A DNA stretch of 64,000 bases from Calothrix sp. FI2-JRJ7. GTDB taxonomy: Bacteria > Cyanobacteriota > Cyanobacteriia > Cyanobacteriales > Nostocaceae. Made by a program: the position numbers and the translations under genes. The notes beneath the pieces were generated by a model. The model saw only the letters and a program-made list of their open reading frames with translations, was not told where the DNA came from and made no database searches. Positions within the stretch are counted from its first letter, which is position 1. Each line of letters opens with the position of its first letter. This document shows, in pieces, positions 20,710-30,900 of the stretch. The DNA is taken from contig JAHHGX010000008.1 of the NCBI GenBank assembly GCA_019359675.1, forward strand, positions 1 through 64,000. Reading direction: 5' to 3'.

Positions 20710-20781
20710 GGTGTGAGAGTAAGTATCAGGTTGCCGTTCCCTATTGCCAATTCCCTCAAGTATCAATAATCTAAAATAGAC

Positions 20782-21531
20782 ATGCAAAATTCTAAACTGC
20801 GTACCTTGGTGACAGATAGCAATTCTCAGTGGCTAACTGCTCCGGCTGAATTATCCTTGTTGCAAGACGAGATTCATGTTTGGCGAATGGAGCTTGACCA
20901 GCCAGAGTCTAAGTTGAAACAATTTGGTAAGCTTCTTTCTGAAGACGAACTCGCGCGCGCTGAACGTTTGTACTTTCAACAGCACCGACAACGTTTTACA
21001 GTTGGTCGCGGTATGTTGCGAACCATATTAAGCCGTTATTTAAATGTCACACCACAAGAAATACAGTTTGCTTATGAAGCATTTGGTAAACCAGTACTAG
21101 CAGAACCATTTAAAGACAGCCAAATTTGGTTTAATTTGTCTCATTGTCAAGGGATGGCACTGTGTGCTGTATCTCTTAACCGACCAATTGGGATAGATTT
21201 AGAGTATATTCGACCAGTAACAGATGTTTTAGTACTTGCTCAACAATTTTTCTCAGCAAATGAGTTCGCGGTGATGAAGTCGCTTCCTCCCAACCAAAAG
21301 CAAGAAGTATTTTTCCGTTACTGGACTTGTAAAGAAGCGTATCTTAAAGCTACTGGCGCCGGAATATCCCAGTTACAACAAATAGAAGTTTCGTTAACTC
21401 CTAACGAAGGAGCAAAAATTAACACTGCTTCAGATTGGAGTTTGCTGGAATTAGTACCCGCACGCGGTTCTGTTGCTGCTATCGCTGTACAGGGCGCCAA
21501 GGGTCATCTAAAGCGCTGGCTGTATAATTAG
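20782..21531 (+). CDS. hetI: 4'-Phosphopantetheinyl transferase HetI (Sfp type)
   Basis: 249 residues, Sfp/Gsp-type PPTase that moves phosphopantetheine from CoA to the serine of acyl carrier domains. Motifs: IWFNLSHCQGMALCAVS, IGIDLEYIRP (Mg-binding Asp-Glu, near residue 135) and FFRYWTCKEAYLKATGAG (WxxKEA). In Anabaena hetI lies next to hglB and hetN. Here it is separated from hglB by three minus-strand genes and no hetN is seen. It is the expected activator of the two ACPs of HglE and the ACP of HglB, and as usual in cyanobacteria may be the general PPTase of the cell. Confidence 0.92.
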   Translation: MQNSKLRTLVTDSNSQWLTAPAELSLLQDEIHVWRMELDQPESKLKQFGKLLSEDELARAERLYFQQHRQRFTVGRGMLRTILSRYLNVTPQEIQFAYEAFGKPVLAEPFKDSQIWFNLSHCQGMALCAVSLNRPIGIDLEYIRPVTDVLVLAQQFFSANEFAVMKSLPPNQKQEVFFRYWTCKEAYLKATGAGISQLQQIEVSLTPNEGAKINTASDWSLLELVPARGSVAAIAVQGAKGHLKRWLYN

Positions 21532-21559
21532 CAACTCCCAAAATTAAATTAACCATCTG

Positions 21560-21725
21560 GTGGAATGGGCTATCTTGTGGAATGGGCATCCTTGCCCGTT
21601 CCAAACTGCTTGTCTTATTCCAAAGGGCGGCTCGTTCCAAGCTGCTTGTTTTATTTCAAGGCAGGCAAGGATGCCCACCCCACAAGAAAAACCCACCCCA
21701 CAAGAAAAAACCACAAGAAAAATTT
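21560..21725. repeat. Degenerating block of GGGCAAGGATGCCC-family repeats
   Basis: Several pieces in a row: TGGAATGGGC, GGAATGGGCATCCTTGCCCGTTCC, two CCAA..CTGCTTGT..TT stretches, GGCAGGCAAGGATGCCCACCCC, then three short CCCCACAAGAAAA-like tandem copies. It separates the convergent hetI and DUF4058 genes and probably acts as terminator DNA. Confidence 0.65.
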
Positions 21726-21731
21726 TGCCTT

Positions 21732-22511
21732 TTACCTTAATCCTTGCGTGCGTAAAAGTGTATCTAGCCAATCAAAATCTGTTTTAGACAAGCCAGGTAT
21801 AGGTTCTTGATGATAATCAATAACTAAATCATAGCTAGCACGGTCGTATAATTCGTTTAATATAGTTTGTAAATCAAGTATCGGTTCTACATCTCCAGTA
21901 CGTAAAGGTAGCAAAAAAGATGGAATAGAATTTTGGATATTAAAGACATATAAATCAGCTTGGGGACGGCGCTCACTGCGACTAACTAAAATCCGATAAT
22001 GGCTTTTAATCGTAGTTTCCATAATTGGTAATGGTACTCCACCGCGTAATAAGTCTATCTCCACTAAATGCGTATTACTACTTAATACTCGTTGCCGTTT
22101 AGTTTCATAACTTATACGCTCTTCATCCAGTCGTTTGTTTTTGGAAGATAAAATCTCAATTGTAGTGACTACTTCTTTAGTTTCTACTTGTTTTACTTCT
22201 AAATATCTTTCCTTCACTTCTTCAATAATAGGAAGGGTAACATTTGTTGGTTGAATTGTAGGTGTAGCAACGGTAGTATTAGTTGTGTTTGTGCCTGTCG
22301 TTTGACGTTGGATTGAAACATCTGGAATACCTACAAGAATCCTATCATTAGGCGCTGATTCATAAATTCGCTCTTCAACTGCCACAAAATACTTTGGACG
22401 TAATAGCGGTGAAAGAATATCCGCTATAGCTACAATTAGGCGCCCATGTAACCCTGACCATAAATCAGCAGCTTCAAGATAAGGATTCATTCCTGGAAAT
22501 GGTGAAGGCAT
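21732..22511 (-). CDS. DUF4058 family protein
   Basis: 259 residues starting with the family hallmark MPSPFPGMNPYLE. The core includes RPKYFVAVEERIYE, a Thr/Asn-rich low-complexity loop (about 70-95), VVTTIEILSSKNK and HLVEIDLLRGG, and RPQADLYVF. The IEILSxxNK...E-D-LLRGG pattern recalls PD-(D/E)XK nuclease-like folds, but this is only a resemblance. Many paralogues exist in cyanobacteria; function unknown. It sits within the hetI-hglB interval and has no evident link to glycolipids. Confidence 0.85.
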   Translation of the reverse strand: MPSPFPGMNPYLEAADLWSGLHGRLIVAIADILSPLLRPKYFVAVEERIYESAPNDRILVGIPDVSIQRQTTGTNTTNTTVATPTIQPTNVTLPIIEEVKERYLEVKQVETKEVVTTIEILSSKNKRLDEERISYETKRQRVLSSNTHLVEIDLLRGGVPLPIMETTIKSHYRILVSRSERRPQADLYVFNIQNSIPSFLLPLRTGDVEPILDLQTILNELYDRASYDLVIDYHQEPIPGLSKTDFDWLDTLLRTQGLR

Positions 22512-22572
22512 AGCAGTAACCAGAATTACTATAAATATATATTAGTAACGAATTACCATAACTAACTTTATC

Positions 22573-22821
22573 ATGTTTAATATATCAAAAATTACAGAAC
22601 AACATCCGTGGTTATTAAATAGTTGTTATAACCGAAACGTAGATTTTTGTGTTTGGGTTTTGCAAGTTGCTGGTTTAGATGCCCAAGCGTGGTTAACCTG
22701 GCTGACTTTGGTTGTAGCTACTCAGGACAATCGATTACACTGGCATGTAGAAAATGTCTCTGGTGAGGTGGAAAGGCAATTATCCCGAACTGTAGAATTG
22801 AGGAATTTTTCAAGCTACTGA
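22573..22821 (+). CDS. Small uncharacterised protein (82 aa)
   Basis: Not recognised. Trp-rich (HPWLLN, FCVWVLQVAGLDAQAWLTWL, LHWHVENV), probably a small globular protein; the hydrophobic middle (about 25-50) is too polar for a clear membrane span. It is divergent from the DUF4058 gene with 61 bp between the starts and ends before a clear terminator hairpin, which supports that it is expressed. Confidence 0.45.
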   Translation: MFNISKITEQHPWLLNSCYNRNVDFCVWVLQVAGLDAQAWLTWLTLVVATQDNRLHWHVENVSGEVERQLSRTVELRNFSSY

Positions 22822-22863
22822 TACCTTAGCATCATTTAATTAAGCTCTAAACACAAAACTAAA

Positions 22864-22893
22864 AAAGCGGGCAATTTTTTATATACCCGCTTT
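22864..22893. terminator. Bidirectional terminator hairpin
   Basis: AAAGCGGG (22864-22871) pairs with CCCGCTTT (22886-22893) around a T-rich loop. Lies between the small plus-strand gene and the end of the leucine-rich-repeat-variant gene on the minus strand. Confidence 0.7.
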
Positions 22894-22902
22894 AATATAA
22901 TT

Positions 22903-23961
22903 CTATGCAGTAATTGCCTGAGATTGCATTTGTGATATTTCTAAAACTCTTGATAGCCATTCCTCTGTTTGTTGAATGACTTTAGTTTTTTCTGTAGCAT
23001 CAGACCAAATTTTTTCCCAACTAGATAGCCATCGCGTCAAAACACGCTGTAAATCAATATCAGTCGCCAAGTACTCAAGAATATTCAACGGTGTATTTGG
23101 GTTTGTAGCAATTTTTTCAATAACTGTTATATCATCTGACTCTCTAGCTAAACTTTCTAATATGTCAGAGGGTGTAGCTGGATTACCTGCAAGGGCAGAT
23201 TTAACGCTTCCCCATTCAGGTTGTTCTTGCTCAGTTGCTAGTTGTCTTAATATCAATACAGGTGTATTAGGATGTTCCGCTACTTTAAAACGTACAAAAT
23301 TACTTGGATGGTTAGCTAGCAACTCTAAAATACTTGGTAATGTAGCTGGTAATTGGACAATTGTTCTACAAAAATCTTGATAACTCGACTCTTGCATCCA
23401 AAATTTCACAATGTATTCCGGAATTGGGCAAATTTGAGCAAGAGCTATGTAACTGCGGATATCAACCTTGTGGATAGAAGGAATTATTTTTAAAATTAGC
23501 TTTTGTGCTTTCTCCTCATACCCTTGTGTTAGCTCCCCAGCTACATTCACATGTAACCCTGCTGCTTCTACAACTTGAAAATGTGTGCTTTTGGTTAACC
23601 GTTCCAGAATTTTTCTCTCAGTTTGAGGATTTATGGTGAGCGCTAGCTGTAGCTCCACATCTGCTTTGTCTGCTGCCTGTTCTAGAATAAAACTCGGCAC
23701 ATTGTCTAGCTTTAAAACACTTTGCAATGTTGGTAAAGGAATTTCTTCAAGTAAAGCGGGATTTTCTAACAGTAGCAATGAAAATACAGGATTTTCAATT
23801 AGCTGCCCTGGAAATTCGGCGCCTAATTTCAAAAGCACGTCAGTTGGAGTATTTGGGTTAGCTGCTACTGCTTCGCGCGTTGCTTTATATGCCGAAAATG
23901 ATAACGCACGTAGTAGTTCAGGGTCAGCGTTGATGTCCTGCGCTGAAATTAATTCATCCAT
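22903..23961 (-). CDS. Leucine-rich repeat variant (LRV) protein
   Basis: 352 residues of helical repeats with the pattern A-x-NPNTPxxxLxxLAxx: AANPNTPTDVLLKLG, EHPNTPVLILRQLAT, AGNPATPSDILESLA, ATNPNTPLNILEYLA. This is the LRV type of repeat (first seen in an Azotobacter iron-sulphur protein), forming a right-handed solenoid for protein binding. No Cys-rich Fe-S cluster motif is seen. No signal peptide or membrane segment. It lies two genes from hetI and directly downstream of hglB on the same strand, about 470 bp apart; a role in heterocysts is unproven. Confidence 0.75.
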   Translation of the reverse strand: MDELISAQDINADPELLRALSFSAYKATREAVAANPNTPTDVLLKLGAEFPGQLIENPVFSLLLLENPALLEEIPLPTLQSVLKLDNVPSFILEQAADKADVELQLALTINPQTERKILERLTKSTHFQVVEAAGLHVNVAGELTQGYEEKAQKLILKIIPSIHKVDIRSYIALAQICPIPEYIVKFWMQESSYQDFCRTIVQLPATLPSILELLANHPSNFVRFKVAEHPNTPVLILRQLATEQEQPEWGSVKSALAGNPATPSDILESLARESDDITVIEKIATNPNTPLNILEYLATDIDLQRVLTRWLSSWEKIWSDATEKTKVIQQTEEWLSRVLEISQMQSQAITA

Positions 23962-24434
23962 TGTCGAAAATAAGTTTTTATGATAGATGCTAGCTTATGA
24001 AGAAGCTATTGCTACTTAGAATAGATTTTTGTCTAAACAATGTGTATCCTATTTTACAGATGCTTTGAGATAAATCATAACCATATAAATACTGAAATTA
24101 TATTTTATAATATCTTTGTTTTATACAGAGTGCGACGTTATATTAAAAAAGGGTTACGATTTTACTTTTAAAATAAATGAAATTCTTAAAGATGCTTCGT
24201 TTCTGGGCATGACATTATAGAGATGCTTCGTTTCTGGGCATGACATTATAGAGATGCTTCGTTTCTGGGCATGACATTATAGAGATGCTTTGTTCCTGGG
24301 CATGACATTATAAAGATGCTTTGTTCCTGGGCATGACATGAGTCCGTATTTGATCTGTTTGCAGTATACGTGTTAATGGATGTAGAGACGTTACATGTAA
24401 CGTCTCTACATGGTGGGTTGTTTTTGTGTGAATT
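23962..24434. repeat. Spacer behind hglB with 31-bp tandem repeats and a perfect palindrome
   Basis: Five head-to-tail copies of a 31-bp unit (starts 24191, 24222, 24253, 24284, 24315; pattern GATGCTTCGTTTCTGGGCAT..ATTATAGA), the last shortened. The first three copies are essentially identical and the last two share TTTGTTCC. After it, 24380-24411 is a perfect 32-bp palindrome. No coding frame is convincing in this stretch. Confidence 0.85.
24380..24411. terminator. Perfect 32-bp palindrome at the end of the hgl operon
   Basis: Arms ATGTAGAGACGTTACA and its exact complement, no loop. It starts 24 bp past the hglB stop (minus strand) and could fold into a strong terminator or RNA-stabilising hairpin. 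Related TGTAGAGACG palindromes occur at 25962 and 63786. Confidence 0.65.
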
Positions 24435-25931
24435 TTAAGCCAAGCTTAGGAAACCAGATTGAATTAAGTAACTTGCGTAGGTCATAAATAACTTTGAATC
24501 AACTGGCGCACAAGTTATTGAACTATCTGCAAGTGCTTTTTGTGTTGCTTCGCAGCTAATTATTGGTCGGTTTTGTTTTAAGTATAAATCGGGTATAGTG
24601 AGTTGTTTTTCTGACCAGCGTTCAAGTAGAAATGGTCGCAGTGTATATAGGGGGTTGTCGGGAGAATTTATGTTTAATAGTTGGTTTTGCCATTCTTGGT
24701 AAGGAACGAATTTGATGGGGATACCAAATTGGCTAATCCAGTTTACCAAGTCTTTTAACGGCGCCGGTTCGGGATGTTGTAAGTTAAATGCTTTGCCGAG
24801 TGATTCTTTTTGCAGTGAGAGATAGACGATAGCTTTACTTACATAGTCTACAGGGGACATATCCATCATGTAATCGACATCGGGGAAACACCCCATTTGG
24901 ATACAACCTTTTGCCATTAAATTAATGAAGTCATCTGTGTTGCCGACACCTGTTTGGCTATGTCCTGCAATTAATGGGGGACGATGGATTGTTACGGGAA
25001 GTCCACGGTCACGGGCAATTTTGACAAGTTTTTCTGCTACCCATTTAGTTTGTGAGTAGCCAAGAAAGATTCCTTTTGATTCGTTAAATTCGTCGTCTTC
25101 TTTGACAACTTTACCCGCGTATGCTGGAGATTCAAAGACTGCAACACTTGAAACATAGTGCAGTGGTTTGGTTTTTATTATGCTTGCCAAGCGTATTACT
25201 TCTTGAGTACCAAGTACGTTGGCTGTTTTTAGCGCTGAATATGGATATACATAATTGAGTGTTGCTGCACTGTGGTAAACAGCATCCATGTTTGCCGCGA
25301 GCATTTCAAACCCTTCTCGGCTAATTCCTAGTAGCGGTTGTGATAAGTCTCCTAGAATGGGTGTGATTCTGCTGTCAAAGTCATCTGACCAGATTGCATA
25401 TTTTTGTAAATTTTGCTTGAGTTTATTCTTTCCTGCTGATTCATCTGCCGCGCGCACTAAGCAGTAAACGTCAGCATCTGTTTGTGTTAATAGTTCATAA
25501 ATTAAAAAGGCGCCTAAAAAGCCAGTACCACCTGTTAAAAATACGTTGTCTGGGTAGGATATAAAATCACTAATGTAAGGTGAAGCTGGGTAAATACGCG
25601 GGTCTAGTACTACTTCTGCTTGTAAATCTACAGTTACGCTTTGTGTTGCACTACCTGAATCTTCAGTATTTTCTTGGCAATCTTCGGCTAAACGTTCTGC
25701 TAATGCTTCAATTGTTGGGTAGTGCCATAATAATACGGGTGATATTTCTACACCAAACACTTCTTGTGCTTGTGTGACTAACATCATCGCGCGGGATGAG
25801 TCTAAACCGTAATTCTCTAAAGGTAGCTGTACATCAATTGTATCTGGCGCCACTGATAGCAACTCAGCGAGTTTCGACACCATCCATTCTTGAATACCTT
25901 CTGCGGTAAACAACTTGTTGGGAGTAACCAT
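24435..25931 (-). CDS. hglB: HglB (HetM): ACP-thioester reductase, reductive release of the HGL chain
   Basis: 498 residues. An acyl carrier domain occupies about 10-85 with the phosphopantetheine serine in YGLDSS (Ser45), followed by an extended-SDR thioester reductase: [10 protein letters not shown] at 131-140, [13 protein letters not shown], and [11 protein letters not shown] carrying the YxxxK pair. This domain order releases thioester-bound chains with NAD(P)H to aldehyde or alcohol. In Anabaena hglB is required for heterocyst glycolipids. It is the last gene of the minus-strand operon, 91 bp after the PfaD-like gene, so it likely yields the C1 alcohol of the aglycone. Palindromic repeats flank it on both sides. 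Confidence 0.92.
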   Translation of the reverse strand: MVTPNKLFTAEGIQEWMVSKLAELLSVAPDTIDVQLPLENYGLDSSRAMMLVTQAQEVFGVEISPVLLWHYPTIEALAERLAEDCQENTEDSGSATQSVTVDLQAEVVLDPRIYPASPYISDFISYPDNVFLTGGTGFLGAFLIYELLTQTDADVYCLVRAADESAGKNKLKQNLQKYAIWSDDFDSRITPILGDLSQPLLGISREGFEMLAANMDAVYHSAATLNYVYPYSALKTANVLGTQEVIRLASIIKTKPLHYVSSVAVFESPAYAGKVVKEDDEFNESKGIFLGYSQTKWVAEKLVKIARDRGLPVTIHRPPLIAGHSQTGVGNTDDFINLMAKGCIQMGCFPDVDYMMDMSPVDYVSKAIVYLSLQKESLGKAFNLQHPEPAPLKDLVNWISQFGIPIKFVPYQEWQNQLLNINSPDNPLYTLRPFLLERWSEKQLTIPDLYLKQNRPIISCEATQKALADSSITCAPVDSKLFMTYASYLIQSGFLSLA

Positions 25932-25961
25932 TTATTTGCCTCTGTTTAAAATGTTTTTTTT

Positions 25962-26016
25962 AGTAGAGACGTGATTAATCCCTGCGGAAAATCCTCCGGA
26001 TTACACGTCTCTACGG
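25962..26016. repeat. GTAGAGACGTG palindrome between the PfaD-like gene and hglB
   Basis: Arms AGTAGAGACGTG.ATTAATCC and GGATTACACGTCTCTAC with CTGCGGAAAATCC as loop. It lies inside the operon and could modulate the relative amount of hglB message. Confidence 0.6.
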
Positions 26017-26022
26017 AGATAT

Positions 26023-27687
26023 TTAATTTAAAGTTGAATTGACTGGATAGTATTGAGTGTAGGAGTCGTGGAGTTGTAGACCTTGTAGTTTTAGGCTTTG
26101 GATACGGTATAAGTAGCCTGCTCCTATCATGATATGGTTGGCTATATCGACTACATGACGGTTTTTGACTTCTTCTAAGTAAGAACCTCTTACCCAGTCG
26201 TTGAAACCACCCATTGCTGGTCCACACCAAATTTGATAGTCTGCTTCGCGTCCTTTTTCTCCTGAGTTTGACCAGCGTGAAGATAACCCTAAGTACCAAC
26301 GGAATATCAATGCCATTTTAAATTTGGGATTGTTTACCGCTTTGGCTAGTTTCTCTGGGTTGCGTTGTGTTAAGTATGTAACAGTTCCTTCCCAAACTTC
26401 GGCGATACTTTTGCGGAAGACTTGCTTTTCTAATTTTTCACGTTCGGCAAGGGGTATTTCTTCGATTGAGTTATAAGCTCTATATAGTTCATAAAGCTTT
26501 TGCGCGCGCATGGGAAACATTGTGCCGCGTTTGAGTACTTGTAGTTTGACGCCCATTTCAAACATGTCTGCTGCTGGCGCCATCATTACGTCTGCCATTT
26601 CTGCTTGGGCAAGTAGTTTTTTTGTATACTCACAACTACCTGATTCTACGCATGATTGATTGATGGAACCTGTGACGACGTAAGCGGCGCCCATCATGAA
26701 ACCTGCTAGTGCTGATTGGGGATTGGCAATTCCACCAGCTACTCCAATCCGAATTGGTTGTTTGTAGTTATACTGCGCTTGAATTTCATCGCGTAAAGCT
26801 AACATTGAAGGCAGTAAACATACTAATGGTCTATTATCTGTATGACCACCTGAGTCTGCTTCGACGGTAATGTCATCTGCAACAGGTACTTTTTCGGCGA
26901 GTAATGCTTGATGTTCGGTGATTAAGCCTTGTTCAACTAGCTGTTTGAGTATACGTTGAGGTGCAGGTTGCAGAAATTTGCTTGCTACTTCTCGACGTGA
27001 TACTTTCGCTATAATTTTGTTTTTGATTTCAATTTCGTTATTAGTATTTAATCCTAATCCGGCTGCACGGTAATGAATAATATTAGGAGTTAAATCTAGA
27101 AATGCTGAAGCTTCGATGGTTCGTACACCGTATTTGAGGTATAACTCTACAGCGCGACGTTCAATAGAAGGTTCGTTAGGACTATGAATTAAATTAAATG
27201 CGTAGGGGCCATTCGGTAATGCGGTTTGAATGGTGTTAATAGCTGCTTCTAGTCGGTCGGGAGTTAAACCTCCGGCGCCAAATGAGGCTAGTATTTTTGC
27301 TTTACCTAATGCTATTATCATTTCTTCGGATGCAATACCACCTGCCATTGCACCAGTGCTATAGGCATATTTGACACCGTGAAATGATAGAAAGTTGGGG
27401 TCTCCTAGGTTTGATGTTGTAGTAGGCGCCACTACTGCAAGTAATTCTATTGATTTATCAGTGTTGTCTGTGGCGTAGGTGTAGCCATCATTTGTAACGC
27501 CTATTTTCCCCTCATGTCTAATAATATAACAAGGTTGATTTAAGCTTAAGAGTTTATTTCTAATGCTTTGAGGGTCAAACGATACGCACGAAAGTGAACC
27601 TTTCCATGTTTGGTTTTGATAAAAGGAAAAGGCGTGAAAGTTTAAGCCGTTATCGTGTAAATTTGTGACTGTCTCTACAGTTTTCAC
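26023..27687 (-). CDS. PfaD-family enoyl reductase of the HGL synthase
   Basis: 554 residues of the FMN-dependent PfaD/2-nitropropane-dioxygenase-like TIM barrel: ASFGAGGLTPDRLEAAI, VEASAFLDLTP (here TIEASAFLDLTP), ADSGGHTDNRP, GVAGGIANPQSALAGFMMGAAYVVTGS, and AADMFEMGVKLQVLKRGTMFP. In PUFA synthases PfaD acts in trans to reduce enoyl-thioesters. Its place between hglC and hglB means the HGL line has its own reductase and can make a saturated chain. In Anabaena a gene of this kind occupies the same relative position; I do not assign its symbol with certainty (hglA is a candidate). Confidence 0.9.
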   Translation of the reverse strand: MKTVETVTNLHDNGLNFHAFSFYQNQTWKGSLSCVSFDPQSIRNKLLSLNQPCYIIRHEGKIGVTNDGYTYATDNTDKSIELLAVVAPTTTSNLGDPNFLSFHGVKYAYSTGAMAGGIASEEMIIALGKAKILASFGAGGLTPDRLEAAINTIQTALPNGPYAFNLIHSPNEPSIERRAVELYLKYGVRTIEASAFLDLTPNIIHYRAAGLGLNTNNEIEIKNKIIAKVSRREVASKFLQPAPQRILKQLVEQGLITEHQALLAEKVPVADDITVEADSGGHTDNRPLVCLLPSMLALRDEIQAQYNYKQPIRIGVAGGIANPQSALAGFMMGAAYVVTGSINQSCVESGSCEYTKKLLAQAEMADVMMAPAADMFEMGVKLQVLKRGTMFPMRAQKLYELYRAYNSIEEIPLAEREKLEKQVFRKSIAEVWEGTVTYLTQRNPEKLAKAVNNPKFKMALIFRWYLGLSSRWSNSGEKGREADYQIWCGPAMGGFNDWVRGSYLEEVKNRHVVDIANHIMIGAGYLYRIQSLKLQGLQLHDSYTQYYPVNSTLN

Positions 27688-27726
27688 GTATTTATTCCTT
27701 TGAGGTATTCAAATTGACGCAGAGGG

Positions 27727-27932
27727 GTAGGGTGTGTGACGCCTTGCAAAAATTCCACTCTTTACGAAAGAACTTGTAGCGTCACGCACCGGCATTTGTC
27801 GTGGGTGGTGCGTGAAAGCAGCGATTTATGTTTCATTTCATTGTAGTAGGGTGCGTGAAAGCAGTTTATTATTTCCTTTGATTGTAGATTGTAATAGCTT
27901 TCACGCACCGTACAGCTTTCACACACCCTACC
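27727..27932. repeat. GTGTGTGACGC/GCGTCACGCACC hairpin array between hglC and the PfaD-like gene
   Basis: First pair: GGTGTGTGACGC (27731) with GCGTCACGCACC (27779). Second set: GGTGCGTGAAAGC twice (about 27807 and 27850) with GCTTTCACGCACC and GCTTTCACACACCC (about 27897-27929). The last arm runs into the hglC stop codon. Related elements occur at 34467 and 44721. Confidence 0.8.
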
Positions 27933-30900
27933 CTTTCAATAAATTTTGAGCGCAAGCAATTTGTAATTCGATTATTTCGCTCATTTGCTTGCTAAATTGT
28001 TGTCTGGATTGTAAGAAGGCTGCGTGATTTTTGCTGATGCTGGAGTTGTTTGTATTGAGCTTGGATAAGTGCTGCGACATGCGCTGTGTTGTAATGTTAG
28101 AACAAGGTGTTATTTGCTCTAATTTCTGTATGGTAATGGGTTGGTTATAAGATGGTTCTGGAGCTTGTTTGGTTGCTTCAGTTAACTTTTCAAATTCTAT
28201 TGCGGGGGTGGAATTTAAACTGTTATTCGTAACCTTTTCCATTATGAATTCCTTTTGTGTTATTTGAGGCAATTTTGGAGGTTGGTTAGTGATGGGGTAA
28301 TTTTGGAATTTTTGACGGTTTTGTGGGTCGAGAATTTTTTCGATGATGTTTTGTCCACCCGTGGTGACGGTTTTCATGGTGACTTTATTGGTTTTGGCGG
28401 TTTCTTGGGTGTAGAGGGGTTCGAGGTTGAGTTGGACTTGATGGGAGAGTAGTTTTGCTAATGCTCTAACTATGGATGTGTGGTCGTCTACTCCCCGACG
28501 GTTTAGGGGAATGGTGATGTGGGGTTTGTTTTCTAATATCTTGTCTATCCAGCGTGAGCATACATTCCCTGAACCTGTTTCTAAGAAGATTTTGGCGCCG
28601 TTATTATAGACTTGGTTAACAAGACGGGGAAAATCAAGTGGTTCGCACAAACATTTGCCAATACTTTGAGCAATTGTATCGGTGTTTAATGCTATTTCTT
28701 GGTAGCTAGCACTTGAATAGAATTTTACATTTGGTAGTTGTTGCGCTGGTAGAGTGTTGAGTTTGACGATTTCTGAATATTCCGAACGCATTGCTTCGTT
28801 GTGAATGGCATGGTTAAATGGCGCCTTAAATGCGTTACAACCAAGTGCTTTGATGGTGCGTTCTATAGCTTGGGTATCACCTGCTATTACAACTTCTTCG
28901 GGTGTATTAATTTGTGTTAAATAAACGCGCGGTTCGTTTTTGAGGTATTCGCGCACTTTATTCGGGTCTGCCATTAATAGGTAAGTACTCCAGAAACTGT
29001 CATCGTTTGCTTGGTGTACTGTGGGCATTCCCCAATATTCACGCACGGCATTTTTGGCGCCTGATACTCTATCACTAAATAATGATGAAGTGTGAAAAGC
29101 GTTGATACCTTTACTAAAGTCACTCCATACTCCAGAAGATGACATCATACTTGTTTCACCCAAGCTATAGCCAAATACATGCTTTGGTTTCACCTGAAAT
29201 TCGTCGCACATTATTGTTGTCATTAAGCGCGCGAACCCCATATCTGTCTCGAAAATAGCAAGTGAGTCTTCGAGAAATTGCTTTTCGAGGGTTTCAAGTT
29301 GACGGGTGGTAAGTTTGTTGAGACTACGTGGAAAGACTAATTGAGCAATATCAGCTACGAGACTATAAAGACTTTTGATTACTTTGTCTTCGTGAACGTG
29401 CGGAAACAAACGGAATAAATTGCGACTAATCCCAATATAAGAATTAATTGCAGCCGGGTAAATATAGGCTACTTCACCGTGTTTACCGAGTGGTTTTGGA
29501 GTAAAATAACTACCTAGAGGGGTTTGCCAATCTTCCCCGGTTTCAAATGCTTTTTTAAGTCCTGTAATCGCGTTGTCTATTTCTTTGCTTACTTCTACTT
29601 GGTTACGTCCAACTATTGCGAGAGTGTAGTCTGGGTTGTTGCTGGTTTTAAAGGTTGTGAAAGTTTGACTAGCAAGTTTTGCGAGATTGATAGAATTATT
29701 GCCAATTTGGTTTTGCAGATGATTGAGTTTTTCAAGTAAGTCGCTTGAATTAGTTCCTGCGATTGGGAATAAGTAAAATGGCGTTTGTTCTAAATACTTA
29801 CTTGGACGCTCTACTTGTTCGGGTTCTTCAGATAAGATAACGTGAGCATAAGTACCATCTATGCCAATACTGTTAACGGCAGCAACTCGCTTTTTGACAT
29901 CTTTGTTTAAAAACCAAGGACGTGATTCGGGAGCTACATAAAAAGGACTTCCTTGCCATACTGCTTGATTTTTCACACCCGTCCATTTGGGTGTTCCAGG
30001 AATGTATCTATGATATAGACATAACGCTGTTTTGATTAAGCTGGCAATTCCCGATGCTACAAACGTATGACCAATATTAGATTTGACGCTTCCCAAAGCA
30101 CAGTTCAATCCATGCTTACCACTATACGCTTGTAGTAACCCGTCAATTTCTGCTTCGTCTTCCTGTGCTACACCACTACCGTAAACTTCTACATACTCAA
30201 CTTCGTTTGGTTGAACGTTAGCTATTTGTAGTGCTTGCTGTGAGACTTTTTGTACTTGTGTTGCATCTGGAGTAGTAAGACGCTTGTCTAAAATATCTGT
30301 TGTGGTGGTGTGCTGCTGGCAAAGACTAACTGCATCAATTACTGCATAAGTACGATGTTTTTCTTTACTATCATGACGCATTAGTACCACGGCGCCTGCA
30401 CCTTCACCAACATTCCAACCGTTGGCTTTTTGGTCGTAGCTTAGAGTATTTGCACCTGTGTTAATTGGCGCCATCTTGTTGCGTAACAATACATGCTCTA
30501 AACCACCAGCTAAATCAACTGCTCCTACCAATACTGCATCAACTTCCCCAGTTGTTAATAAATGCTGGGCAATCTCCAATACTTTGAACGTGGAATTTTC
30601 ACCCGCAGTTATAGTAAAAGTTGGACCCGTAAAATCCCACATAGCACTAATTCGACTTGCCATGATGTTAGATATGTAACTAACATGCTCGCTGATTTCG
30701 ACGGGGTGGTGAACTGCGTCTTTAACAACTGTTTCAAGCTCATTAACTGTATCTTTATGTAAGCAAATGTCACTTGCTGCTAAACCATCTTTAACTTGCC
30801 AGTCTAAATTCCACCTTTGCTGCAACTGATGCACAGAATATTCGGTTTCCGTGGCAATTAACACCGCAACATTGGCGCCTTCAGAGATTTTCGCATCTTG

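Larger units (their letters stand above)
19834..20781. other. 950-bp stretch without a convincing gene, with a promoter palindrome and tandem paired-palindrome repeats
   Basis: An open frame at 19898-20179 is short, AT-rich and lacks any recognisable motif, so I do not call it. At 20295-20316 there is a perfect TCTGTAC/GTACAGA inverted repeat with an 8-nt spacer. From 20583 to 20709 there are two tandem copies of the 67-bp repeat family. hetI starts 73 bp after the last copy. Confidence 0.55.

Noticed and set aside
21560-21810. ORFs of 75-82 codons over the hetI/DUF4058 spacer
   Set aside because: Built from palindromic repeat DNA; both strands show similar open frames as expected from inverted repeats.
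24191-24338. CRISPR array
   Set aside because: The units abut without spacers, so this is a plain tandem repeat.
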